Assembly: GCF_009725235.1 (NCBI RefSeq)
Contig: NZ_WJFC01000049.1
Location: 1 to 64,000 of the forward strand
Direction of reading: 5' to 3'
DNA: 64,000 nucleotides
DNA from: Scytonema sp. UIC 10036
GTDB taxonomy: Bacteria; Cyanobacteriota; Cyanobacteriia; Cyanobacteriales; Nostocaceae
Position numbers and translations under genes: made by a program. A model generated the notes under the pieces. That model worked only from the letters and a program-made list of their open reading frames with translations, had not been told where the DNA came from and searched no databases. How positions within the stretch are numbered: position 1 is the stretch's first letter; every line of letters begins with the position of its first letter. Positions 27,820 through 36,334 of the stretch are shown here, piece after piece.

Positions 27820-28680
27820 TTACGAATTATTTTGTCCCCAGTTTTCTTCTTGAGCTTGAAATCTCTGTCCGTTTACGTTTTGAGATTCATCCGAAGCCAA
27901 GTAAACAAACACATCTGTAACTTCTGCTGGATCTGCCCACTGAGTTGGATCTTCATTTGGTTCCGCAGCACGATGCATTGCAGTATTCATGTCTCCTGGA
28001 TCGACCCAATTCACTCGCACACCACTACCTTCTAATTCAGCAGCCCAGGTTTCGGACATCCCTTCTATACCAAACTTCGAAATTCCATAGGCTCCCCAGC
28101 CCGGATATCCTCTCACTCCAGCATCACTCGTTACGTTAATAATGGAGCCACCTCTTTCGATCATTGCTGGCAAAGCCTTTTTAATCAAGAGAAACGGAGC
28201 AATCAAATTGGTGTTGATGACGCTGTGGAAGTCTTCTAAGGGATAATCCAATAGAAATGGCATTGGGGCTGGACCAATTGTTGAAGCATTGTTGACGAGT
28301 ACGTCGAGTTTACCGTTAAATTCATTTAAAGTTGTGGCAACCACGCGCTCAATGTCTTCTGGTTGAGTTAAATCAGCAGCGATCGTCAGGACTTTTGTTT
28401 GAAGGGCAGCTTCAGCTAAAATGCGCTTGCGTACTTCATTTGTTACACGCTCAACTTCTCCAGGTTGAGTTAGATCTGCACTGACAACCACAACAGTTGT
28501 TTTATTTGTTTTAGGAGCAACTTCATTGATGCGATCGCGTACCTCCTTGAGGGCTTCTTGTCTTCGAGCTACAATCGCTATCCCAGAGGCTCCTTGCTGG
28601 GCATAAGCGATCGCCAGTTGTCGCCCCAATCCCTGTGACGCTCCTGTAATTAAGACGTATTTTCCTTCTAATCTAGCCAT
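27820..28680 (-). CDS. SDR oxidoreductase with internal duplication
   Basis: A protein of about 286 residues and classical SDR type: TGASQGLGRQLA (about 12-23), NNAS, catalytic serine in INVTSDAG and YGISK as YxxxK. The central part contains two consecutive versions of one strand-helix unit, VVVSADLTQPGEVERV and LTIAADLTQPEDIERV, so about 35 residues were duplicated in the segment before the NNAS strand. The ATG at 28680 is preferred to a TTG two codons earlier. It is upstream of, and probably co-transcribed with, the QueA-like gene, which hints at a shared pathway. Confidence 0.85.
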   Translation of the reverse strand: MARLEGKYVLITGASQGLGRQLAIAYAQQGASGIAIVARRQEALKEVRDRINEVAPKTNKTTVVVVSADLTQPGEVERVTNEVRKRILAEAALQTKVLTIAADLTQPEDIERVVATTLNEFNGKLDVLVNNASTIGPAPMPFLLDYPLEDFHSVINTNLIAPFLLIKKALPAMIERGGSIINVTSDAGVRGYPGWGAYGISKFGIEGMSETWAAELEGSGVRVNWVDPGDMNTAMHRAAEPNEDPTQWADPAEVTDVFVYLASDESQNVNGQRFQAQEENWGQNNS

Positions 28681-28776
28681 ATTCAATTCCTAGCAACGAA
28701 ATATTAAGGTGTGTAGGATGCAACTTTTGTTATTTTTTTCTAAGTCATAGTCATTATGAGTTTATTGTAGCAACAA

Positions 28777-29177
28777 AAGTCTATTCATTCCCAGAAAGAT
28801 GACTTGATACCCAAGTGATTGAACTTTCTAGGCGTGCGCCAGATTCGGAAGTCATTAGGGAGGTTGGCTCAGGAATGAACTTCAAACGCAAAAAGTTCAT
28901 GGCATTGATGCATAGAGTGCATGAAGGTGAAGTCTCGCAGATAGTTGTAGGACATAAAGACAGGTTGTGTAGGTTTGGGTTTGATTTCGTGGAATGGTTC
29001 TGCAACCTGAATGGGTGCAAGATAGTACTGGGAAAAACAGAGTTAAGTCCTCATCAAGAGCTAATGCAAGATTTTCTGTCTATCATGCACGGTTTTAGCT
29101 CAAAGCTCTATTTTCTTAGAAAATACAAAGAAAAAATTTTGAATGACTTCGAGAAAACAGAGTCAAACGGTGTGTAG
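28777..29177 (+). pseudogene. IS607-type serine recombinase remnant
   Basis: The frame from 28815 reads VIREVGSGMNFKRKKF, then SQIVVGHKDRLCRFGFDFVE and TELSPHQELMQDFLSIMHGF, the C-terminal two-thirds of an IS607 TnpA recombinase. Just upstream in another frame SQKDDL continues the family alignment, so a frameshift separates them. The MerR-like helix-turn-helix and catalytic serine are missing. No tnpB gene is adjacent. Confidence 0.75.
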
Positions 29178-29251
29178 TAAAATTTGGATGCGATCGCGAT
29201 CGCGCAACAGGAGCAATAACTTTTAAGAACCACTAGTGCTAAAGCCCACAG

Positions 29252-30382
29252 TTATGCTTTTTTAGTAGCACGCCAGTATCTGAGATAGTTCAATATGCCA
29301 GCAAATTTGGTAGCACGCAAGTGTCTGAGATAGTTCAACATCCTAGCAAAAAATAGTCTCAAAAAAGCTACTTTGCTTTGCCATCCAGGATATTTACGTA
29401 TCAGATACCATGTGGCTGATGGACTTAACCATATGCTAGAGCAATTTTGTAAGTGTTTAGCTAATGCTACTCCCTCAAGTGAATCTGCTAATTTGTCAAC
29501 GACTTTCAGGCTAGGCGGTAACTTGTTAGGATTCGCCGTTCGATCGCTGTGTAAGTTGATCCAGCGTGGTTCTCCACCTTTGTTGTATGTTTTTGCTTCA
29601 GGATGCCCACAACCGATGTTATGTACAAAAGACACCATCGGCGTAATGTGTACATATTTTTTGTACAAACACGCCAAAGTCAGAGTTATTACCCAATCTT
29701 GTTGATGATTGTTTTCTAGAAAAAATTGATTAACAATTGTATACTTTGTTTGGATTGTTGCAGGGATTTTATAATAATTACCAAAAGGGTTATAGCCCTG
29801 TTTATAGTTAGCAAGATTCAAATCATGCCAACGATCTGCCCAGGTTCCCAAACCCAAGGCAAATACTCGTTGTGATACCATAAAATCTTCTTTAATGACT
29901 TGATTCAATCCTTGAGGGAAATTTGCATAGCCTGTAACTGAAAACACTTGAGGAAAATCACGATAAGCTACTAACAGACGACACATTCTGTCATAAAAAT
30001 AAGGATTGGGAACAACGTCATCTTCTAAGTATATAGCAGCAGGAAAATGAGTAAAAACTTGAGTGAGGGCAGTAACTGCATTGACATCACAGCCTAAATT
30101 ATGCGGGCGAGATATAATATCAACAGGAATAGTATTGGAAAATTCTTGCAATAAATTAATAGATTTTTTTATCAATTTTTTGTCTTTTTCATTCCTCGCT
30201 CCATCAATGAAAGCCAGAATTTTTTTGGGCTTTAATGTTTGTTTGGCTAGGGCTAATAGAACTTGTTCTAGTAGATCGGGGCGAGTAAAAGCCAGTAGAA
30301 CAATAGGTGGTAACTCTTCTGGCAATTCTACTTCATTCAAAGATAAAGGAAGTTTGAGTTTTTGATGAGTGTAGGTGTTCAT
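29252..30382 (-). CDS. GT-A fold glycosyltransferase (GT2-like)
   Basis: A 376-residue cytosolic glycosyltransferase. The N-terminal part has the nucleotide-sugar fold: PPIVLLAFTRPDLLEQVLLA, FIDGARNEKD, SRPHNLGCDVNAVT and the metal-binding AAIYLEDDVVPNP (the DxD-like EDD). The second half (LGTWADRWHDLNL, QQDWVITLTLACL) resembles acceptor domains of polysaccharide-type transferases. The last 35 residues are an exact-looking duplication (NYLRHLRATK and NYLRYWRATK) coded by a 48-base direct repeat. It stands alone on the minus strand. Confidence 0.82.
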   Translation of the reverse strand: MNTYTHQKLKLPLSLNEVELPEELPPIVLLAFTRPDLLEQVLLALAKQTLKPKKILAFIDGARNEKDKKLIKKSINLLQEFSNTIPVDIISRPHNLGCDVNAVTALTQVFTHFPAAIYLEDDVVPNPYFYDRMCRLLVAYRDFPQVFSVTGYANFPQGLNQVIKEDFMVSQRVFALGLGTWADRWHDLNLANYKQGYNPFGNYYKIPATIQTKYTIVNQFFLENNHQQDWVITLTLACLYKKYVHITPMVSFVHNIGCGHPEAKTYNKGGEPRWINLHSDRTANPNKLPPSLKVVDKLADSLEGVALAKHLQNCSSIWLSPSATWYLIRKYPGWQSKVAFLRLFFARMLNYLRHLRATKFAGILNYLRYWRATKKA

Positions 30383-30401
30383 TTTTTTTGGAATATATAT
30401 C

Positions 30402-30530
30402 CATCCTGCACTGCTGCCAATAATAAACTATCAAATATCAACGTAAGTTAAGTCAGTCTCTAGAAGGATGTCGCGAGCAGATATTCTATTTTATTTAGTT
30501 AAATTTTATACTTAAAAATCAAGGATAAGG
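30402..30530. repeat. Dispersed repeat copy 1, upstream of glycosyltransferase
   Basis: About 100-130 bases here (containing CCAATAATAAACTATCAAAT) match 34647-34770 at roughly four bases in five. The two copies have the same orientation. The repeat has no ORF and no clear palindrome, so it is neither a tandem array nor one of the G/C palindromes. Confidence 0.65.
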
Positions 30531-30939
30531 AAAAGTTTATAAAGATGAACTGATAAAACTAGGAAGGCTCTTAATGTTTTACCTCTGTATGCTTAATTTA
30601 AATAGTTTAGGAATTTGCCAAGGAACTGCGAGATCCTCTATGCCGTGGGTGGTATCTTAAGAAAAGCGCTGATATCGGGGTATAAAGCAACTTACGTAGT
30701 GTGCGATCGCCAAATGGAAGCGAGCGCTTGCTAGTTGGTAGCCCGAACAAATAGGCTCGACATATCGAACTGATTTTTGAACGTTTCGTAGCTTAAATAG
30801 TCATTACGATGAATGAGCAGTAGAAAATTTTGGCTGTACAATCTGAGTTTTTGGTAGTTTGCGATCTTTTTTTTATTCTTTTGAGAGAAATCCGGGTAAG
30901 GCTAGGCAAATAAAGAAAGATTATCAAGACATTTACACT

Positions 30940-31110
30940 AATTTATCGGGAAAGGCACGTTGCCTCCTGCGGAGTGCATTCGGGAATTCTGGCTCCTGTC
31001 CTGGAGCCCCGTACTGGGATGTTCAAGGGTTTAAGACCCCCACTGAACTCGTGAGCGTGGCTACCGGCTCTGTCGGGGTGCTACTCCGTTCTAAACGGAA
31101 CATAAATGTT
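30940..31110 (+). ncRNA. Dense hairpin region, candidate structured RNA or mobile-element end
   Basis: Five perfect small stems lie in 170 bases: GGCA/TGCC near 30954, GGCTCC/GGAGCC at 30991-31008, nested GTTCA/TGAAC with GGGT/ACCC at 31021-31048, and CCGTT/AACGG at 31086-31098. GC content is higher than the flanks. The plus-strand ORF through it has no family resemblance. It could be the right end or guide-RNA part of a lost IS605/IS607-type element, or a free RNA. The identity is a guess; the structure is visible. Confidence 0.4.
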
Positions 31111-31234
31111 ATCTGCCATCTGCCATCTGCCATCGTTCAATTGTGCTTGCTGATTTAAGCCAACTTTTGTTTCCTCAAATAGAGGAAGCATTACCGCTCT
31201 CCACTTGTTCTGTTTGCGTTAGCACTACTTTTTC

Positions 31235-31372
31235 ATGAACAATGATACCCGTGCCAAAACTATTCTAATTCTGGCAGCAAACCCCGCAAGTACTTCTCGT
31301 CTGCGGTTGGATGAAGAAGTACGCTCAATTGAAGAGGGATTGCGACGAGCAAAGTATAGGGAACAGTTTTAG
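31235..31372 (+). pseudogene. CHAT-domain N-terminal stub
   Basis: A 45-codon frame from an ATG reads AKTILILAANPASTSRLRLD and EEVRSIEEGLRRAKYREQF, then TAG. This is the characteristic first strand and helix of CHAT-type effector proteins of cyanobacteria. The rest of the domain is gone. It lies about 160 bases before the EAD1-GUN4 gene on the same strand and may be the relic of its original partner. Confidence 0.65.
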
Positions 31373-31528
31373 TTTTTCGTGGAAAACAAGAGATGCCTAC
31401 GTGTTTCTCCTCTCTCAGAAAGACTGGTAATTGTAGCTGTTAGGAATGAAATATTCTGATATTCAATTGATGTCCAAACATTTACCCAGTTTTGCACTTA
31501 TCTTTTATTATAAAATATATTATACAAT

Positions 31529-32440
31529 ATGAAGCTATCCGGTCAGCAACTAAGAGAACTACAAAATGCTTTAATTGACGCCTTTCCTAATAAGTACCAG
31601 CTAGAGCAAATGCTATTTTACGAGCTAGATAAAAGCTTAGATATCATTGCAGGAGGCAGTCAGTTACAAGAAATTATTTTTCAACTGATTAAAACCGCAA
31701 AAGCTCAAGGATGGCTTGAGGATTTAGTTCGTGCTGCGTGCAAAGAAAACCCTGGAAACTTAAAGTTACAAGCTGTTGCTCAACAATTGCTAACAAATTC
31801 TTATTCAGAGATAGCTGTTGTTTCGTCACCTAATACTCCTTTAGATAACAGCACTGCGGCAAAAATTAAGCTAGTGTGCCGTAATTTGGTTGAAGAATGT
31901 GCAGAGAATGGCGAAATTTCTTTTTTGGAAGATGAACTCAGTTCTGAAAAGGGGGTAGACTACACGCGACTGTGTAATTTACTCAAAGCAAAAAAGTGGA
32001 AAGAAGCTGACTATGAAACTTATTTGGTCATGCGTCAAGCTGTTGGTCGCTCGGATGGTGATTGGATTAGAGATTCCGATCTTTTAAACTTTCCTTGTAC
32101 TGACCTTCATACCATAGATCGCTTGTGGGTAAAGTATAGCAATGGACGCTTTGGTTTTAGCACCCAAAAGAAAATTTACCTAGAAGTTGGGGGGTTACCT
32201 GACGGCAAATACTTTGAAGAAGCTTGGGATAAATTTGGCGAGTGCGTGAAATGGAGAGAAAAGGCACACTTAGTATACTGGATTTACTATGAAGATGTAA
32301 CCTTTGATATATCAGCACCCTATGGACATTTGCCAGCGTTTGGGGCTTTTATTGGTGTCCGAAGAGGGGGTCTCCATTGGCGGGTTCGCGTTTCATGGGG
32401 GCGTTGTCTCTTTTTTCGCCTAGAGGCTTGTAAAATCTAA
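31529..32440 (+). CDS. EAD1-GUN4 domain protein
   Basis: A 303-residue protein with two recognisable parts. Residues about 1-90 (LSGQQLRELQNALIDAFPNK, LDIIAGGSQLQEIIFQLI, PGN) are an effector-associated domain 1, a small helical adaptor that in bacterial conflict systems links sensors to effectors such as CHAT proteases. Residues about 112-280 are a GUN4 domain (DYTRLCNLLKAKKWKEADYE, FPCTDLHTIDRLWVKYSNGR, FGFSTQKKIY), which in chlorophyll synthesis binds porphyrins. The last 40 residues diverge from other GUN4 domains and look frame-shifted or replaced. An inference is a tetrapyrrole- or ligand-sensing module in a cell-suicide circuit. Confidence 0.87.
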   Translation: MKLSGQQLRELQNALIDAFPNKYQLEQMLFYELDKSLDIIAGGSQLQEIIFQLIKTAKAQGWLEDLVRAACKENPGNLKLQAVAQQLLTNSYSEIAVVSSPNTPLDNSTAAKIKLVCRNLVEECAENGEISFLEDELSSEKGVDYTRLCNLLKAKKWKEADYETYLVMRQAVGRSDGDWIRDSDLLNFPCTDLHTIDRLWVKYSNGRFGFSTQKKIYLEVGGLPDGKYFEEAWDKFGECVKWREKAHLVYWIYYEDVTFDISAPYGHLPAFGAFIGVRRGGLHWRVRVSWGRCLFFRLEACKI

Positions 32441-32520
32441 CATTAATCACATAGCTCTTCCTGAGGTAGGATTAGTATTGGCGCAACACTATTAACGAAG
32501 CGCGATCGCAAGGAAGAGTA

Positions 32521-33114
32521 TTAGACTTTGGGGTAAAGCCACGGTTGGAATAGTTTTGTTAGACGGGGCATCACCAGATAGGTGAGCAGTGCTACAACTA
32601 GTCCGGTGGTGATGAGTTGATTGAGCAATACAGGCAAACCGGACAAAAGCGGAGCCAACAATCGGCTGACAATCCCCAAAGTCACAAACACTCCCAGCCA
32701 GGTAATCAGTGCCATTTTGTAGCGAGGGGGTGGAGCTTTGAGTGGCTTTTCAGATAGCGTGAACCATGTTTCCAATCCAGTCATGGTTTGTACGTTCTCT
32801 GGTTTCTCAATCAATGGTTGCAATCGCTCAATCCAGTCACGCCGCACGTCCGATTCCATCCATTTTTTGAGATTAATGTAGCTATCGAACCGCAGAATGA
32901 CGACGTATTCCGGATGAGTGCGATCGCGAGGTCGAATGATGCTTACACCCATATGTCCATCAAACTGCTTGGCGGCAGGAATAATACCATGTACCCATTC
33001 CTCATATCCCTGCTCTCGGCCCGGACGAATCAGGTGGGAGATAATGGCAGTTACTTGATGATTCTCATCTGTACCGATTGCCACAGGCTCGTCTAACATC
33101 ACATTTGTCTCCAT
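32521..33114 (-). CDS. ABM-domain membrane protein
   Basis: A protein of about 197 residues. The N-terminal half is an antibiotic-biosynthesis-monooxygenase (ABM) ferredoxin-like domain (TAIISHLIRPGREQGYEEWV, YVVILRFDSYINLKKWMES). The C-terminal half has two membrane helices (ALITWLGVFVTLGIVSRLL and LITTGLVVALLTYLVMPRL) ending LFQPWLYPK. This ABM-plus-two-helices architecture recurs in bacteria and its role is not established. The ATG at 33114 replaces a TTG one codon earlier. Confidence 0.82.
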   Translation of the reverse strand: METNVMLDEPVAIGTDENHQVTAIISHLIRPGREQGYEEWVHGIIPAAKQFDGHMGVSIIRPRDRTHPEYVVILRFDSYINLKKWMESDVRRDWIERLQPLIEKPENVQTMTGLETWFTLSEKPLKAPPPRYKMALITWLGVFVTLGIVSRLLAPLLSGLPVLLNQLITTGLVVALLTYLVMPRLTKLFQPWLYPKV

Positions 33115-33211
33115 CAAGTGACTGTACTGTCAGCAGTTTATCAACGAGCAAGCATTTAGAACAAGATCTCGCAAGTTCTCCTTAAGATGGGTGCGATCGG
33201 ACTGTACAGTG

Positions 33212-33457
33212 ATGGATGTAGTAAGGACTTTTTTTAGACCAAGTGGAAGTCGGTTGGCTCGTTTGGAAGCACCGATAAAATGGTACGCCAAAAATGAAGG
33301 AGACGTAGCTGTTATGGGATTGTCACTCGTGAATGTCTGGTCTCTATTTCAGCTATATCCACAGCGTTGGCCTTTTGTTCTGAACTTGCTTTCTTGGATT
33401 CCTTCGATCCGAAATGGTTATTTAATTGTTAAGACTAAGATAGAGCCGTTGTTGTAA
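33212..33457 (+). CDS. Small hypothetical protein
   Basis: An 81-residue frame from the ATG at 33212 (a GTG at 33191 is also open). Sequence such as NVWSLFQLYPQRWPFVLNLL looks protein-like with one amphipathic helix. No family is recognised and no strong ribosome site precedes it. It is divergent from the ABM-domain gene. Confidence 0.35.
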   Translation: MDVVRTFFRPSGSRLARLEAPIKWYAKNEGDVAVMGLSLVNVWSLFQLYPQRWPFVLNLLSWIPSIRNGYLIVKTKIEPLL

Positions 33458-33545
33458 GTAGGTGCAGGTAAATAAATATTTATCCCAAAGACTTACCTGC
33501 TCTACCTCCTGCTATTTTTTAGTTCCGTTGAACTTACGTTATTTA

Positions 33546-34118
33546 CTATCGATCTAACCAGTTCAGCAGCCCAAGTGAAGTAGCGCCTCCTACAAGGTGA
33601 GCGCCTATCAGATTGACGTTTGCCAAAACTACAAAAAGATCTAGGGAACGAATGACATTTTCAGGTCTGTAGACTGCCACTCCTTGAGGTAGAGCTAGAG
33701 CTTTCGATAGTACAGCAACAACGGTCACTTCAGATGCTAAAAAAGCTAACAATAGCCCTATCAAACTGACGATTAATCCAATGCGTAATACTTGAATTAC
33801 GTCCTCTTTCCTTGGATGTAGTTCACGGTTAGGGGACTGTAAAAGTTTGTCTAAACGCCTGTAGCGGTTCACCCAATAGAGCCTAAAACACAGCACTAAA
33901 ATCCCAATAATACCAAAAAAGACTCCAAACCCCATGGCCGAATTCGTCGTTGTTTGGTCAATGGAACTACGGCTAAATATTGCCAAGAACAAAGCCAAGC
34001 CTGAAACAGCACCTAGTGCTAACTGTACCCAGAAGCTAATCGGTCTTACTACGTGAAAAGTAGCTGCAAATTTTTGCTTTGTTGGTACAGGTAAGTATGA
34101 ATTTAAGTCATTTGACAT
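33546..34118 (-). CDS. DUF3611 family membrane protein
   Basis: A protein of about 190 residues with four hydrophobic helices: SFWVQLALGAVSGLALFLAI, MGFGVFFGIIGILVLCFRLY, LIVSLIGLLLAFLASEVTVV and a C-terminal segment LFVVLANVNLIGAHLVG. The pattern and size fit DUF3611, found in cyanobacteria and plastids, function unknown. The ATG at 34118 (MSNDLNSYL) is chosen because AAGGAG lies seven bases upstream. The longer frame to 34196 adds untypical residues. Confidence 0.85.
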   Translation of the reverse strand: MSNDLNSYLPVPTKQKFAATFHVVRPISFWVQLALGAVSGLALFLAIFSRSSIDQTTTNSAMGFGVFFGIIGILVLCFRLYWVNRYRRLDKLLQSPNRELHPRKEDVIQVLRIGLIVSLIGLLLAFLASEVTVVAVLSKALALPQGVAVYRPENVIRSLDLFVVLANVNLIGAHLVGGATSLGLLNWLDR

Positions 34119-35169
34119 ATCCCTTCTCCTTAAACCTGATAAACTATCTTTTGATTTTTGAAAATAGTTTGAGTTCAGTAATTTTGGACTTGGCATAGCG
34201 CCTTAAAGAGTTAACAATTTTCTACTTTTTAATTAGAGGTAGCAGCTGGTAACTGCTTTAATCTGATTGTGATAATTTGGGTTAAACTATTGGAGTCATT
34301 CAAAATTGACCAACCTTGGTCACAAGGCGGTGTTTTAATCACCAAAAATTGTATTTTTTGCCATAAACCCACCCCGTGACCAGCGGACTCGGAGAGCCTA
34401 TAAAGTTAATTAATTGGTAAAGTTTGGTCATTTTTGGACAGTTTTTTTTCAAAGAGAGTTGGGAGGCACAGCTACAATTAAGACTCCTCATGCTTAATAG
34501 ACTTTAAAACCAAGACGGCTTTGGTTGATTTCCTGTTAAATTTCCGCTGTTAGGTCAATCAGCCGTACACCCATATATGGATTCGACTCGACCAGTTGTG
34601 ACTAATTGATTAGCAACTTGTCTAGCTTTTATGTCTGTTAGATAAGTACATCCTGCATTCCTACCAATAATAAACTATCAAATATTAACGGAAATCAAGT
34701 CATTCTCTAGAAAGATGTAGCAAGCAGACATTTTTGATTTTAGGTAGTAAACAATTTAGACTTAAGAATGAAGACTATACGTAACGTTCGTTCATTAAGT
34801 TCAAGAGTTAAACTTAACTGCCGAGGATATATTTACTACTGGTATTGGGTAAGCCGAGGGCCTCGATTCTCCTATACAGACCTATGCGATCGGCTTGACA
34901 AAATTCTTGAAGTTTAGCAAGTTTCATGTTGGCAGGCGAGAGTCGATAGTGATGCTCTCTGCTTCTGCTAAAAGGACGTCTGTATTCAATCAGACTCCTT
35001 TTTTTCTTTAAATTCAAGCATTGAGTTTTAAATTCAGTATATTTACTAAGTTACAAACGTTACTCAATTGCCTATAACAAGAAAGAAAGGCTGGCATCTG
35101 CTAAAAGACAGATTTATTTATAAATTTAAAGACCTATTTTGTGTTTCCATCTCCTATAAGGACTCAAAA
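34119..35169. other. Long intergenic region with dispersed repeat copy 2
   Basis: The second copy of the dispersed repeat lies at 34647-34770. A minus-strand ORF at 34814-35017 (67 residues, MKLAKLQEFCQADRIGLYRR) resembles no family and is kept only as doubtful. The promoter and leader of the sigma-factor gene should lie in the last 150 bases. Nothing else was recognised. Confidence 0.45.
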
Positions 35170-36291
35170 ATGTTAGATTCTCATTCAGCTTCATTGGGTT
35201 GTTCACACTCTCAAGATACAGATTCAGCTTTTTGGCAGTTATGGCAAGAATACCGAGACTATCTTTACCGATGTTGTCTGAAATGGATGGGGGGGAACGT
35301 TGCGGAAGCAGAAGATGCCCTCAGTCAGGCTATGCTCAAAGCCAGAGAGAAAGTACGGGATTATAATGGTGGTATCACCAACTTCAAAGCTTGGCTGACT
35401 CAACTGACTAAAAACCTCTGTGTGGATATCCATCGAGAAAGAAACAAAAGCTCGATGAAAATGGAAAGTTGGGAAGAAATCGCGCTTACAAAAGAACAAG
35501 AATTGGCTAGCCAAGCAGAAACACCAGATCTCGCGGCTACGCGGCGAGATCTCGAAGTTTTTTTTTGCCGTGCAATTGATGAGTTAGCAGATAGATTGCG
35601 CGAGACTTTTGTGCTGCATTTCGAGCAAGAGTTGTCTTATCAAGAGATTGCCGAACAGCTAAATATTTCTTACGATAACGTTCGCAAGCGAATTTCCCAA
35701 GCGCGGGCAATTTTGCGAAAGCATATGATTGAATATTTGGGAGAGGAACATGGGACGCCCGCATCTCCAAAAGCAAGGAAGTCTAAGCAAAAAGAACCCG
35801 TTACAGATGATAATTTAGCCTTATCTGAGGAGTTAAAAGAAGTAGAAATTGTTGCAGGTGGGAATGAGAAGTCTGGTTTCTGTCATTTTGAGCAGGACGA
35901 GAAACCGGATTTCTGCAGCTTGAAGCAACATAATGTTAGCTGTAACCAAGAAATCAACCCAGTGTCTCAGCAGGGGGAGAAACCGAGTTTTTATAACCTT
36001 GTAAGTTGGGTTGAGGTACGAAACCTAGGGCATTTGTTGGCTAGACCTTCACTCAACCCAACTTACAAGAAAATGACGCTCTTATTGAGCGTAGGTCATT
36101 TAGTAGTCCCCCACATTGATTTTGATGGGCTACAAGATTTTCAAGTAGGGTGGGTACTACCCACCGTTAGCTGTTGGTGGGTACTGCTCACTCTACTACT
36201 TACCCATCAGAATTTATGTGACAGACTACTAGAGCCAGAAACTTCATTTCTGAGGGTGAATACTTTTCATCAAGAAATAGACTCAAGCTAA
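35170..36291 (+). CDS. ECF-like sigma-70 family factor with repeat-derived C-terminus
   Basis: A protein of about 373 residues. Region 2 (FWQLWQEYRDYLYRCCLKWM, AEDALSQAMLKAREKVRDY) and region 4 (RLRETFVLHFEQELSYQEIA, EQLNISYDNVRKRISQARAI) are clear, separated by about 60 residues, so this is a short ECF-type factor of roughly 190-200 residues with an added tail. The tail contains segments encoded by dispersed DNA palindromes at 36001-36066 and 36147-36202. The ATG at 35170 has AAGGA seven bases upstream; a TTG start at 35068 is less likely. It leads a run of pilin-, chaperone- and usher-like genes, which it may activate. Confidence 0.85.
   Translation: MLDSHSASLGCSHSQDTDSAFWQLWQEYRDYLYRCCLKWMGGNVAEAEDALSQAMLKAREKVRDYNGGITNFKAWLTQLTKNLCVDIHRERNKSSMKMESWEEIALTKEQELASQAETPDLAATRRDLEVFFCRAIDELADRLRETFVLHFEQELSYQEIAEQLNISYDNVRKRISQARAILRKHMIEYLGEEHGTPASPKARKSKQKEPVTDDNLALSEELKEVEIVAGGNEKSGFCHFEQDEKPDFCSLKQHNVSCNQEINPVSQQGEKPSFYNLVSWVEVRNLGHLLARPSLNPTYKKMTLLLSVGHLVVPHIDFDGLQDFQVGWVLPTVSCWWVLLTLLLTHQNLCDRLLEPETSFLRVNTFHQEIDSS
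36001..36066. repeat. Palindromic repeat inside sigma-factor gene
   Basis: GTAAGTTGGGTTGAG (36001-36015) and its exact reverse complement (36052-36066) flank a 36-base loop. It is the same family as the repeat near 14165. It is translated in frame as part of the sigma-factor tail. Confidence 0.85.
36147..36202. repeat. Second palindromic repeat in sigma-factor gene
   Basis: GTAGGGTGGGTACTACCCACC is answered after a ten-base loop by a near reverse complement (GGTGGGTACTGCTCACTCTAC). It is translated in frame within the last part of the sigma-factor ORF. Confidence 0.75.
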
Positions 36292-36334
36292 ATCCTGGTT
36301 ATATATAGCAATCCTAAATCATTCATCTTAGATC

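Noticed and set aside
30859..31158. A 99-codon plus-strand ORF
   Set aside because: No family resemblance; it crosses a cluster of hairpins and a short ATCTGCC repeat, so an RNA or element end is more likely.
34814..35017. A 67-codon minus-strand ORF upstream of the sigma factor
   Set aside because: No recognisable family or ribosome site; it is kept only as a note inside the intergenic entry.
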